Shown one piece after another: positions 56,097-64,000 of a stretch of DNA of 64,000 nt; positions within the stretch are counted from its first letter, which is position 1, and the number at the start of each line of letters is the position of its first letter. The stretch comes from Flavihumibacter cheonanensis (lineage in GTDB: Bacteria; Bacteroidota; Bacteroidia; Chitinophagales; Chitinophagaceae). The notes beneath the pieces are model-generated. The model was given only the letters and a program-made list of their open reading frames with translations. It had not been told where the DNA came from and made no database searches. Location: assembly GCF_022352215.1 (NCBI RefSeq), contig NZ_JAKRWF010000002.1, forward strand, positions 682,001 to 746,000, in the 5' to 3' direction. The position numbers were made by a program, and so were the translations under genes.

Positions 56097-56139
56097 TATT
56101 ACAGATTGTGGACTAAAATTAGTCCACAATCTGTAATAA
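56096..56139 (-). promoter_or_regulatory. Perfect 19-base inverted repeat at the GH20 start codon
   Basis: The arms 56096-56114 and 56121-56139 are exact reverse complements (core AGTCCACAATCTGTAAT) with the 6-base spacer AAAATT. The A of the GH20 ATG is the outermost base of one arm. No U-tract follows, so a simple terminator is unlikely. It could be an operator, or an mRNA stem that hides the ribosome site. Confidence 0.7.
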
Positions 56140-56145
56140 CTGCAC

Positions 56146-58671
56146 TTATTCCAGTTTTCTCTCTCGCAAATTCCATGGATAATTATATTTCACTTCTATA
56201 GCATCTTTCCATTCAAAACTGTCCGAAACCCCTTTTGAGTCGGTAATAGTCAAACGAACGGAGTATTTGCCTGGTTTGGCTGTTTCATAATCTATGATAG
56301 GATTTTGTTCGGATGAACTTCCTTGAACGGATCCTGGGAATTCCCATTTCCAACTGCTTCCTTTTCCAGCGATCGCCGAATGGTCGTAGAAAAACACCTT
56401 CCATTCATCACTCTTTCCTGATGGCAATTTTGTTTTATTCAAGGCAAAGCGCGCCTTGGGACTGTTTTCTTCAACCAGTGATGTTTCGAATAGTCCGCGG
56501 TGTGTACCAATCCGAAGGAGCTGTTTATCATAGTTGATCATCAAAAAATTTACAGAGCTATAAGGAAGATTTTTACCTACAGGTTCCCAGGAATTCAGGT
56601 TTTCACTTGTATAAAAGACTCCTGGGTAACATCCAAGGTAAATACCTCCTTTTGTTCCCCGTTGAAATGCTGCTGTAAGAATTTCATTTTTAGGTAAGGA
56701 TTGACTCCGGTAATCTGACCAGCTTTGCCCTCCATTTTTCGACTCCAGTACTTTTATTTCATTTTGAAATCCAGACACAGTGAGAAATAGATGATTGGGA
56801 TCCCGGTCATCGATAACAATATCCGAAAATCCATATTTAATTGCTTTTTCGTGGTCGGGTGTAATAAGTTGCCAGGTTTTTCCGGCATCAATGCTTTTAT
56901 AAACTATGGAAGGTTTGTTGCAAATCGCATACACATACTCCGGATGACTGACACTCAGTCGTACTCTTTTGCCATACGCTTTTTTAGGAAATTCCAATAA
57001 GGTATCAATTGTTTTCCCATTATCCGGTGTAAAAACGATTCTGCAGGTATCATATCTCCAATGAGGTTTATCCTCATCAACCGCATAAAAAGAATAAATA
57101 TTGGTAGGGTGAAATTCAACATTCCTGTAGGGAATATAACCAAAGCTGATCGGAGATGGAACTGAAGTTGCTTCATCCCTTAAAAATTTTGGGCGTTTAA
57201 TGATTTGATGGTTATAAGGAGTAGCGTAGATATATCTATCGTCAAAAGGGTTGACAGATGCAGTCATTGCATCGCCACCACCAAAGTGATACCAATCTTT
57301 ACCATAATTCTTTTCATCATAAATCATGGTACCACTATGGTCTACTCCAATTGCCATGACCTCTGATTTAAAGGAAGTACTGAACCCCCACAGATCCTGT
57401 CCGCTGTAGCCCTCCAGTCTGGTTTGAACCCTGGTTTGCAAATCAATATGATTAACTCCACCATCGTTTACCAGCCAGACATCATTGCCAATAATTTTCG
57501 CATGCTGGATATCTCCATGGATATGGTAATTGCCTTGCTTTCTGAGATAATTCCATGTAGTACCGCCATCTGTACTGAGGGCTGCACCGGAACCTGCCAG
57601 CACCATGGTTTTAGGGTCTTTATTTGAAATGGCAAAAGCGGTTGCCCAACCCACCTGCTGAAAATTTCCTTGCCAGAAGGATTTATCCATAAATTCGAAA
57701 TTGTACTCTTTTTTATTTTCGTCAGCGCTGTAGGGATGAAACAAGGAAAAATGTGAATCAATCATTCTATAATTATTGGTCTGTGGAACCAATTGAAAAC
57801 TTTTTCCTTTGTCTTTACTCACCAGGAAAGTTCCCACCATTTGTCGTTTATTTTCTTTTTTTATGGTGGTAGGAACCATGGCATCTCCAAAAATTGTTAC
57901 GTATAATTTGTCCGGATCCGAAAGGCTAACACACGCTGTGATATCGTGTAGCCGCAATAGTTTGGATGTATCTGGCAGTCCTTTTGTAACCTGAGTAAAT
58001 TTATTGCCACGATTGGTTGACCGGATGATAGAAAAAGCATTCGGCGTTTTTTTATTAGCGCCTCCACTATAAATAATTTCACCTGATCCTGGATGGTATT
58101 CAAGGAACTGACACAACCAGTCAGCTTTAATCAGCTTCCAGTTAAGCCCACCATCTACAGTTTTGTACAGGCTGTCATTCACTGCTGCGATTAATTCATT
58201 TTCATTTCTGGGAGATACAGTGAGTAAGGTTCTGTCATCATTTAGTTTCTGCCTGTCGCTGCAGGGTAGTTTTTGCAGAATGTTCAAATTGGTGAATTTC
58301 CAATTCAAACCACCATTTTCTGATTTCAAGATGCCTACCGTACTGGCTGCGTAAACAATTTTAGGATTGGATGGTGCGATTTGAATTTTTTTGACATTTT
58401 CAACAGGGAGATCTGCGGTAACACATTTCCAGGTAATTCCCTTATCAGTACTCAACCATATTCCTGAAGACATTCCACCAATAAGTATATGATCTGGTTT
58501 TGTTGGATGGATGTCAATAGTACGAAATACGCCTAGTCCTGGTGCACTGGTTTCTCCGGTGGATTTATGAATGGAAAAGGGCCCTAATGCCCGCCAGCTC
58601 TCGTGTCTTAATTGCGTAAAACACGAAATGGATATAAGTAGTAAATAAAAGATCAACTTGAATTTCCGCAT
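56146..58671 (-). CDS. BNR/sortilin-like propeller protein with PKD domain
   Basis: An 841-residue protein with a signal peptide (MRKFKLIFYLLLISISCF). Most of it (about 25-720) is made of BNR/VPS10-type blades, each with an Asp-box-like S/T-x-D-x-G-x-T-W (STDKGITWKCV, KTVDGGLNWKLI, STDGGTTWNYL, KSIDAGKTWQLI). A PKD domain follows (about 745-830, PGKYSVRLTITDSKG). Xyloglucanases and sortilin-like proteins share this fold. No catalytic residues can be pinned, so binding or glycosidase activity are both open. There is no T9SS sorting domain. It lies between the GH20 gene (49-base gap) and the SusC divergent region. Confidence 0.88.
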   Translation of the reverse strand: MRKFKLIFYLLLISISCFTQLRHESWRALGPFSIHKSTGETSAPGLGVFRTIDIHPTKPDHILIGGMSSGIWLSTDKGITWKCVTADLPVENVKKIQIAPSNPKIVYAASTVGILKSENGGLNWKFTNLNILQKLPCSDRQKLNDDRTLLTVSPRNENELIAAVNDSLYKTVDGGLNWKLIKADWLCQFLEYHPGSGEIIYSGGANKKTPNAFSIIRSTNRGNKFTQVTKGLPDTSKLLRLHDITACVSLSDPDKLYVTIFGDAMVPTTIKKENKRQMVGTFLVSKDKGKSFQLVPQTNNYRMIDSHFSLFHPYSADENKKEYNFEFMDKSFWQGNFQQVGWATAFAISNKDPKTMVLAGSGAALSTDGGTTWNYLRKQGNYHIHGDIQHAKIIGNDVWLVNDGGVNHIDLQTRVQTRLEGYSGQDLWGFSTSFKSEVMAIGVDHSGTMIYDEKNYGKDWYHFGGGDAMTASVNPFDDRYIYATPYNHQIIKRPKFLRDEATSVPSPISFGYIPYRNVEFHPTNIYSFYAVDEDKPHWRYDTCRIVFTPDNGKTIDTLLEFPKKAYGKRVRLSVSHPEYVYAICNKPSIVYKSIDAGKTWQLITPDHEKAIKYGFSDIVIDDRDPNHLFLTVSGFQNEIKVLESKNGGQSWSDYRSQSLPKNEILTAAFQRGTKGGIYLGCYPGVFYTSENLNSWEPVGKNLPYSSVNFLMINYDKQLLRIGTHRGLFETSLVEENSPKARFALNKTKLPSGKSDEWKVFFYDHSAIAGKGSSWKWEFPGSVQGSSSEQNPIIDYETAKPGKYSVRLTITDSKGVSDSFEWKDAIEVKYNYPWNLRERKLE

Positions 58672-58715
58672 TCTTTTTTTTATGAAACTATCATGACTTT
58701 ACAGAGACTATCAAT

Positions 58716-58727
58716 GCAAACGTTTGC
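58716..58727. promoter_or_regulatory. Perfect LacI-type palindrome in the BNR/SusC divergent region
   Basis: GCAAACGTTTGC is a perfect 12-base palindrome with the CG centre usual for LacI/PurR-family operators. It is 45 bases from the BNR gene start and could repress or activate it. Confidence 0.6.
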
Positions 58728-58770
58728 TCAATTTTCATCAACTGAATTTTATAATAAATGCAAAAAATAG

Positions 58771-58806
58771 CGCAAACGTTTGATTAGAAATATCAATCGT
58801 TTGCGT
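58771..58806. promoter_or_regulatory. Paired LacI-type sites in inverted arrangement
   Basis: CGCAAACGTTTGAT (58771-58784) and ATCAATCGTTTGCG (58793-58806) are reverse complements at 13 of 14 positions. The first also carries the same GCAAACGTTTG core as 58716-58727. The distance between the two cores is about two DNA turns, which would suit cooperative binding. They lie just upstream of a possible SusC promoter. Confidence 0.6.
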
Positions 58807-58825
58807 ATTGATAAGCGTTATCACA

Positions 58826-58854
58826 TTGAAGTTTACAGCGAATCATTACGATTG
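58826..58854 (+). promoter_or_regulatory. Possible promoter of the SusC operon
   Basis: TTG (58826-58828), an 18-base spacer and TACGATTG (58847-58854) match the Bacteroidota consensus with one mismatch in the -7 box. It lies 54 bases before the SusC start and 20 bases after the paired operator-like sites. Confidence 0.45.
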
Positions 58855-58907
58855 CTTTACCATTATTTTAGATCCGTATAAAAAAATTCAAACCAAACTG
58901 CTAAACT

Positions 58908-61900
58908 ATGCTTGTGAGATTAAAAGTGGTTGCACAACTGCTATTATCGGCACTTTGTGTTTTATGCCCATCAATGGAATTATGGGCACAGGAACGACAG
59001 ATTACCGGAGTGGTCCTCGAACAAAAGACGGGACAGCCATTAGAGGGGGCAACCATCACATTAATTGGAGCCAATCGCTCTGTTTTATCAGATGCAGATG
59101 GCAGATTCCGAATGCAATTGCCACCTGGAAAGCAAACAATCACAATTTCATTTGTTGACTTTGAAACTGCCAGGTTATCAATTAGTGAAGGCCAACAAAA
59201 TTTAGTACTGCGTTTGACTGAAAAGAGTAATAAACAATTAAGTGATGTAGTGGTGGTTGGATATCAAAAGCAGTCGTTAAAGAAGACAACTTCGGCTGTT
59301 CAGGTGGTATCAGGTAAATCAATTGAAAATATGCCGGCACCGAGCTTTGATCAACTGTTGCAGGGAAAGGTGTCAGGTATTAATATTCAGAATTTTTCCG
59401 GTGAGCCAGGTGTACGCAATACGTTTACAGTAAGAGGTAATTCTACCATTGTTACCGACCTTAATTCCGGAGTTGACGATGCACGTACATTAAGTACACC
59501 GTTGTATGTAATTGATGGTATTCCCATTTCAATCACTGATCTGGAAAGTTCAGCAAGTACTGGTACCAACTACCTTGCTGGGATCAATGTGAATGACATC
59601 GAAAGTATTGTTGTTCAAAAGGATGCGGCTGCTACTGCAGTTTGGGGATCCCGTGGTGCGAATGGTGTAATTGTTATTAAAACAAAACGTGGAAAAGCAG
59701 GGAAACCTCAGATGCGTTTTTCTTATTACTCAGGACTAACGCAGAAGCCAAATCTCATGCGCACAGTGGCTGGCGCAGAAGAACGCTGGCAAAAACTGGG
59801 GCTGATGCGTGATTATGGAACCTATCAAAATCTTTCAAATATTCCTCAGGTTCTTTCGGACAGCCTTAACCCGGCTTTTAACAATGCTACTGATTGGCAG
59901 GATCTTTTTTATCAAAGTGGTTTAATAAATAACGCAGACGTAAACATTTCTGCAGGTAGTGAATTGTTGAACTATCGCCTGGGAATCAACTATTATGATG
60001 AAGATGGTATTATTCGTCAAACTGGTTTTAAACGATATTCCATTCGTGGAAATTTCGATTTTAAAGTTTCGAAAAAATTCAACATCAATCTAAATCTAAA
60101 TGCAACGAGGTCAGACCGTAAAAGAGGATTGGGCAGGGGGCGTAATGATATCGTACCGATTAATGCAGCTACCATGCCAGCAACCTTTTATGCATTATCA
60201 GATGCCGACAAAGAATTTTACTATGGTGGCTACGATAAACAAAGGGATAAAAACCAAACGGATGCCTTCTCTGCCTACGTTCAGGCCAATTATGATATCG
60301 TAAAGGGCATTCAGTATTCTTTCCAGGGTTCATTAAGTTCCACAACCGATAAACGAAACAGATTTCAGCCCGGAGAAATTACACCTGATGGGAGGTCCTA
60401 TGCGGGCTCTTTTCAGAATAATTACATGCAATATTATCTGGCCAATATTTTAACTGGCACAAAAACCATTGGCGAGAAACACAATTTCGGAATGGTATTG
60501 ACGCAAAGTTTTCAATTAGATGATAAATCCGGTTCAGTGATTGAAGGATTTGATGTTCCGGATGACAATATTCAGGTTGTATCAGGTATTCAGCAACGTA
60601 ATCTATTTGGTTATTCTTATGCTCAACAGGCAGGACTATTATCTTTCATGGGTCAGTTATCTTATGACTATGATCAGAAATACATTTTGAATCTTTCCTG
60701 GAGAGGGGATGCCAGTTCCAGATTCGGAAATGATTCCAAGTGGGGATATTTCCCGGCTGTTTCTGCTGCTTACATTGTATCAGATGAGAAGTTTCTTCAA
60801 AATGTATCATGGATTGATTTATTAAAAATTCGTGGTAGTTATGGATTATCTGGTTCAATGCCTGATGATTTTTATGCTCCTTATAATGTTTGGGATGTAA
60901 ACCAGGGCTTGTACAATGGTACGATCATGGCAACTCCCTCTTTTCAGAAGCCAGTTACACTTCCTAACCTGACCTGGAATAAATCAGATCAGACAAATAT
61001 TGGTTTTGATTTATTTATGTTCAAGAACAGAGTGAATCTGACAGTGGATTTTTATCAGAGAAATTCAATGAACCCGATATTGAATCTGCCTTTCCCGTTC
61101 TTTACAGGTTATACATCACAAACGTATAATGCCTCTCTTAATATCCTTAATGAAGGGATTGACATTCAGTTGCAAACCAGAAATCTTGGTAAATCAAGTC
61201 CTGTTCAATGGACGACCAATCTGAATATGTCGTTCAATAAAAACAGGATATCTTCTTTACCAAATGGCAATAGAACTTTCTTTACAAATAGTTACAATTA
61301 CAACCAGGAAATGATTTTTGCGGTTGGTCAACCGATTTATACCTGGGCTCAAATGCGTTATTCCGGTGTATATAACAACCAGGCCCAGATTCCGGTTAAT
61401 CCGCTTACTGGCCAGCCGATAAGTTATTTTAAAACCTATTATCCTGTACGTCCAGGATTCCCCATTTGGGAAGATGTGAACAATGACTGGGATGTGTGGA
61501 GCGATGAAGATAAAGGAGAAGCAAAAGGAGATCTGGTTGCAACTGGCAATCCAAATCCCAAACTCACAGGAGGATTGTACAATGAGTTTACTTACAAAAA
61601 TTTCTCATTTGGGATCCTCTGTACGTATACTATTGGCAGAGATATTATTAACAACCATCTTTCTTCGCAGTTTCAGAATGTTTGGAATTTTGGAGGCATC
61701 AATAATTTTGCGGCCCAGCGCCTTCCTGATCTTAGCCAGTTTAATTACTGGGTTCCAGGTGATGCAACAAAGGGAGATGACAATGCTGCCAGCTTTCCAA
61801 GCCTGAGCCCATATGGCCCCAATTATTATCAATTCCTTCCTTTCAGCACCATGTGGAATGAGAATGGCAGCTATTTTAAAATCAGGAATATCAGTTTGGG

Positions 61901-62096
61901 CTACAATTTCAACAGGGCGCTTGTTCAGAAACTGGGTGTTCAGAATATTCGGTTGTACAGCATAGTGGACAATATCTACAATTTCCAAAAGGCAAATGTT
62001 CCGGATGCAGAACTGGTTAGTCCGCAAGGTGAATACCGCGGTACGGCTTATCCGCTTCCAAGAAAGTACACCCTTGGTTTTGAAGTATTATTTTAA
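58908..62096 (+). CDS. SusC/RagA-type TonB-dependent transporter
   Basis: A 1062-residue outer-membrane protein. The signal peptide (about 1-27) is followed by a carboxypeptidase-D-like regulatory domain (about 30-110, ITGVVLEQKTGQPLEGATITLIG). A TonB box-like segment (SDVVVVGYQKQ) leads into the plug domain (about 125-260), which has LYVIDGIPI and IVVQKDAAATAVWGSRGANGVI, the SusC signature. The rest is the 22-strand barrel, ending in LPRKYTLGFEVLF with the terminal Phe needed for insertion. With the following SusD it imports an oligosaccharide or peptide. The ATG at 58908 directly precedes the signal peptide. Confidence 0.97.
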   Translation: MLVRLKVVAQLLLSALCVLCPSMELWAQERQITGVVLEQKTGQPLEGATITLIGANRSVLSDADGRFRMQLPPGKQTITISFVDFETARLSISEGQQNLVLRLTEKSNKQLSDVVVVGYQKQSLKKTTSAVQVVSGKSIENMPAPSFDQLLQGKVSGINIQNFSGEPGVRNTFTVRGNSTIVTDLNSGVDDARTLSTPLYVIDGIPISITDLESSASTGTNYLAGINVNDIESIVVQKDAAATAVWGSRGANGVIVIKTKRGKAGKPQMRFSYYSGLTQKPNLMRTVAGAEERWQKLGLMRDYGTYQNLSNIPQVLSDSLNPAFNNATDWQDLFYQSGLINNADVNISAGSELLNYRLGINYYDEDGIIRQTGFKRYSIRGNFDFKVSKKFNINLNLNATRSDRKRGLGRGRNDIVPINAATMPATFYALSDADKEFYYGGYDKQRDKNQTDAFSAYVQANYDIVKGIQYSFQGSLSSTTDKRNRFQPGEITPDGRSYAGSFQNNYMQYYLANILTGTKTIGEKHNFGMVLTQSFQLDDKSGSVIEGFDVPDDNIQVVSGIQQRNLFGYSYAQQAGLLSFMGQLSYDYDQKYILNLSWRGDASSRFGNDSKWGYFPAVSAAYIVSDEKFLQNVSWIDLLKIRGSYGLSGSMPDDFYAPYNVWDVNQGLYNGTIMATPSFQKPVTLPNLTWNKSDQTNIGFDLFMFKNRVNLTVDFYQRNSMNPILNLPFPFFTGYTSQTYNASLNILNEGIDIQLQTRNLGKSSPVQWTTNLNMSFNKNRISSLPNGNRTFFTNSYNYNQEMIFAVGQPIYTWAQMRYSGVYNNQAQIPVNPLTGQPISYFKTYYPVRPGFPIWEDVNNDWDVWSDEDKGEAKGDLVATGNPNPKLTGGLYNEFTYKNFSFGILCTYTIGRDIINNHLSSQFQNVWNFGGINNFAAQRLPDLSQFNYWVPGDATKGDDNAASFPSLSPYGPNYYQFLPFSTMWNENGSYFKIRNISLGYNFNRALVQKLGVQNIRLYSIVDNIYNFQKANVPDAELVSPQGEYRGTAYPLPRKYTLGFEVLF

Positions 62097-62113
62097 TCTA
62101 ATTCATTGTTATC

Positions 62114-63610
62114 ATGAAAATGAAACCATTTAATATGTTGCCGGGAAAAACAGGCAGCTACCCGGCACTGGTTTTACTAATCGCAATATTGGTAATGACC
62201 AGTTCCTGCAGAAAATACATTTATCTTGAACCTAAAGATGCCACTTACGATCAGGTTTTCTGGACAAATGGAAGCAATGTTGAAAAATCGGTTAGCGGTG
62301 CATATGGGATTCTGCGTTCCGCTTTCAGGGATGAACGCAGTTATTTTGTATTTGGTGATCTGCCAACGGATGCGTTCAGGCTTGATGGTGGTACATTCTG
62401 GAATTACCAGGATTTGCTTTATGAAAGACGTTTCACCTACAGTTATGCCCCCTACCTTGAACAAAGCTTACACAACTGGACAAGGTTTTACCGGGCTGTC
62501 AATCAGACCCATCTGATTATAGAAAATACAGAAAAAATTGATGTTGACAAGTTCAATGGTGGCCAGGAAGAAAAGAATCAATTACTGGGAGAAGGCCATT
62601 TTTTAAGAGCCTTTACCTATTTCTACCTTACAAGGGTTTGGGGTGATCCTGTAATAACCAGAGAATCAGTGAAAGATCCTACAAAAGTACAGCCAATCGG
62701 AAGATCAAGTGAAGCAGAAGCGATAGACTATTGCATTGAAGATCTTCAGAAAGCTACTCAGTTATTATCCTTTAATGCAGAAACAGGTCTTGGTAAAACG
62801 AGGGCAGATAAAGGCGCAGCTTTTGCCTTATTGGCACAGGTGTATGCCTGGAAGAAAGACTATGCCAATGCTTCACGTTATTGTGATAGTGTAATAGTAT
62901 CGAACCAATATGCACTCGAATCAACTGAAAATTATTCAAGCATCTGGATGGGTAATTCCCAGGAATCGATTCTGGAAATGTTTATGAAACATGATGATGC
63001 CAATACAGAAGCAACTGATTTTTTCTTTGGCAATTTTTTGCATGATCCGCTTGTAAGAGGAAAAGCATCCTGGACCAGTTGGAATGTCAATGCTGAGTTG
63101 GCATATCAGCTTTATGATACGGCTGTAGATGAGCGGTTTAAATCTACGATTGGACTCATAAATACCGGAACACCAGCTTTGCTTAAATACAGTAACGTAA
63201 ATTATTTTGACCCTTCCAGGCCACAAACATATGTTGTGGACAATAACCTGGTATTGATCCGCCTGGCAGATATCATACTGTTAAAGGCGGAAGCAGCCTT
63301 TCATCTTGGTAACGAGGGCCTGGCTCTTCAATTGTTAAACCAGGTAAAAGAAAGAGCCGGTTTGGAAGAAGTTACACTAAGTGGCGATGATCTTTATTTC
63401 GAATTGATTTATGAAAGATACCGTGAACTAATGGGTGAAGGAGTTTTGGCCTTCGATTTAATACGTATGGGAAAACTGGTTGAATTGTTTCCTGATGCGT
63501 ACACCCAGGAAAGAATCAGTAAAAAAGGATATTACTGGCCTTTGAACATGAGAACACTTTTACCACAGGATCCGCTGTTAACACAAAATGAATGGTGGAA
63601 AAATCATTAA
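62114..63610 (+). CDS. SusD/RagB-type outer-membrane lipoprotein
   Basis: A 498-residue lipoprotein with the lipobox MTSSC at about residue 34, after a hydrophobic segment (ALVLLIAILVM). The SusD fold is shown by KYIYLEPKDATYDQVFW near the mature N-terminus, NQTHLIIENTEKID and the helical region LRAFTYFYLTRVWGDPVI (TPR-like). The C-terminal part has LLKAEAAFHLGN and LLNQVKERAGL, YERYRELMGEGVLAFDLIRMGK. It forms a lid over the SusC barrel and binds the ligand. It is 17 bases after SusC. Confidence 0.96.
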   Translation: MKMKPFNMLPGKTGSYPALVLLIAILVMTSSCRKYIYLEPKDATYDQVFWTNGSNVEKSVSGAYGILRSAFRDERSYFVFGDLPTDAFRLDGGTFWNYQDLLYERRFTYSYAPYLEQSLHNWTRFYRAVNQTHLIIENTEKIDVDKFNGGQEEKNQLLGEGHFLRAFTYFYLTRVWGDPVITRESVKDPTKVQPIGRSSEAEAIDYCIEDLQKATQLLSFNAETGLGKTRADKGAAFALLAQVYAWKKDYANASRYCDSVIVSNQYALESTENYSSIWMGNSQESILEMFMKHDDANTEATDFFFGNFLHDPLVRGKASWTSWNVNAELAYQLYDTAVDERFKSTIGLINTGTPALLKYSNVNYFDPSRPQTYVVDNNLVLIRLADIILLKAEAAFHLGNEGLALQLLNQVKERAGLEEVTLSGDDLYFELIYERYRELMGEGVLAFDLIRMGKLVELFPDAYTQERISKKGYYWPLNMRTLLPQDPLLTQNEWWKNH

Positions 63611-63621
63611 ACTTAATAATT

Positions 63622-64000
63622 ATGAAGAAGATCATACATACAACCGTATTGTTTGGCGCGCTGGTCATGTTTTTTTGTTCCTGCAAGCGCGATGATTATT
63701 TCATTGGTGGTTCAAAGCACAATGCGAAAGTTGATATGACCACCTATGATTATTTAAAGTCAAATTCTCAGGGTTTATTTGACACCTTGCTGTTGCTGGT
63801 AGATGCTGCCGGTGTGAAAGAGAAAATAAATAAACCCGGGATCAGTTTTTTTGCTCCAACTGATTATTCAATCAATGGTTATCTGAATAAAAGAGTGGCA
63901 GAAGAACAAAACATTGACCCTTTCAGAAAATGGACTATTGACTCAATGATAAAATATGAGCTCCCTAAATTCAGGGATTCTATTGACGCTTACATTGTTG
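63622..64000 (+). CDS. Fasciclin-domain lipoprotein, 3' end cut off by window edge
   Basis: The frame is open from the ATG at 63622 to the window end (126 residues). The lipobox FFCSC is at about residue 21. The mature part contains TYDYLKSNSQGLFDTLLLLVDAAG and GISFFAPTDYSING, which is the H1 signature of fasciclin (FAS1) domains. Fasciclin lipoproteins often follow SusC/SusD pairs in Bacteroidota and are taken to be surface glycan-binding proteins. It is 11 bases after the SusD stop, so it is in the same operon. Confidence 0.88.
   Translation, partial: MKKIIHTTVLFGALVMFFCSCKRDDYFIGGSKHNAKVDMTTYDYLKSNSQGLFDTLLLLVDAAGVKEKINKPGISFFAPTDYSINGYLNKRVAEEQNIDPFRKWTIDSMIKYELPKFRDSIDAYIV

Overview
The window looks like a chromosomal segment of a Bacteroidota species, most likely in the Chitinophagaceae or a near relative. 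Supporting signs are a SusC/SusD pair, a T9SS-type C-terminal sorting domain, SprB and YDG repeats, TSP3-OmpA proteins, a LytS/LytTR pair with a two-component propeller sensor, a TTG-N19-TAnnTTTG promoter in front of typA, and many weak ribosome-binding sites. The species call is inference. I saw no rRNA, tRNA, CRISPR array, transposase or phage gene. Genes are packed tightly, and no gene-free gap exceeds 300 bases.

Left part (1-20 kb): a truncated amidohydrolase at the left edge, a TonB-C-domain secreted protein and an HD hydrolase. Next come a GH20 hexosaminidase and a sulfatase overlapping by ATGA, then Ada and a class D beta-lactamase. A 1455-residue modular surface protein faces these genes across a shared terminator. 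A leftward run follows: lipid kinase, GH43-like protein, Tat-exported Gfo/Idh oxidoreductase and a FabH-like synthase. After a GC-rich repeat come DUF2752 and TM2 membrane proteins, an alpha/beta hydrolase and a second Gfo/Idh oxidoreductase.

Middle (20-47 kb): typA with a clear promoter and terminator; a propeller/GAF/LytS sensor kinase with its LytTR regulator; a small lipoprotein; and a three-gene set (PSD1-type cytochrome, DUF1501, DUF2231-cytochrome-LRR) of the kind best known from Planctomycetes. A MacB-like ABC permease follows. Then a tight four-gene run encodes GT2-DUF2062, an MMPL-acyltransferase-methyltransferase fusion, a phytoene-dehydrogenase-like oxidoreductase and a C45-type acyltransferase/hydrolase. 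This run resembles the accessory part of flexirubin or aryl-polyene clusters, but there is no ketosynthase or acyl carrier protein beside it. Facing it is an operon of OmpA, TPR and TSP3-OmpA envelope proteins.

Right part (47-64 kb): a glycan-degradation region with GH29 alpha-fucosidase, a DUF4838 protein, aquaporin, a porin, a second GH20, a BNR/sortilin-PKD protein, and a SusC-SusD-fasciclin operon cut by the right edge. The GH20, sulfatase, fucosidase and DUF4838 set suggests breakdown of sulfated, fucosylated, N-acetylhexosamine-containing glycans. LacI-type operator-like palindromes lie in the SusC divergent promoter region, and a similar site lies before the GH20-sulfatase pair at 2.6 kb. 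This suggests, but does not prove, a shared regulator.
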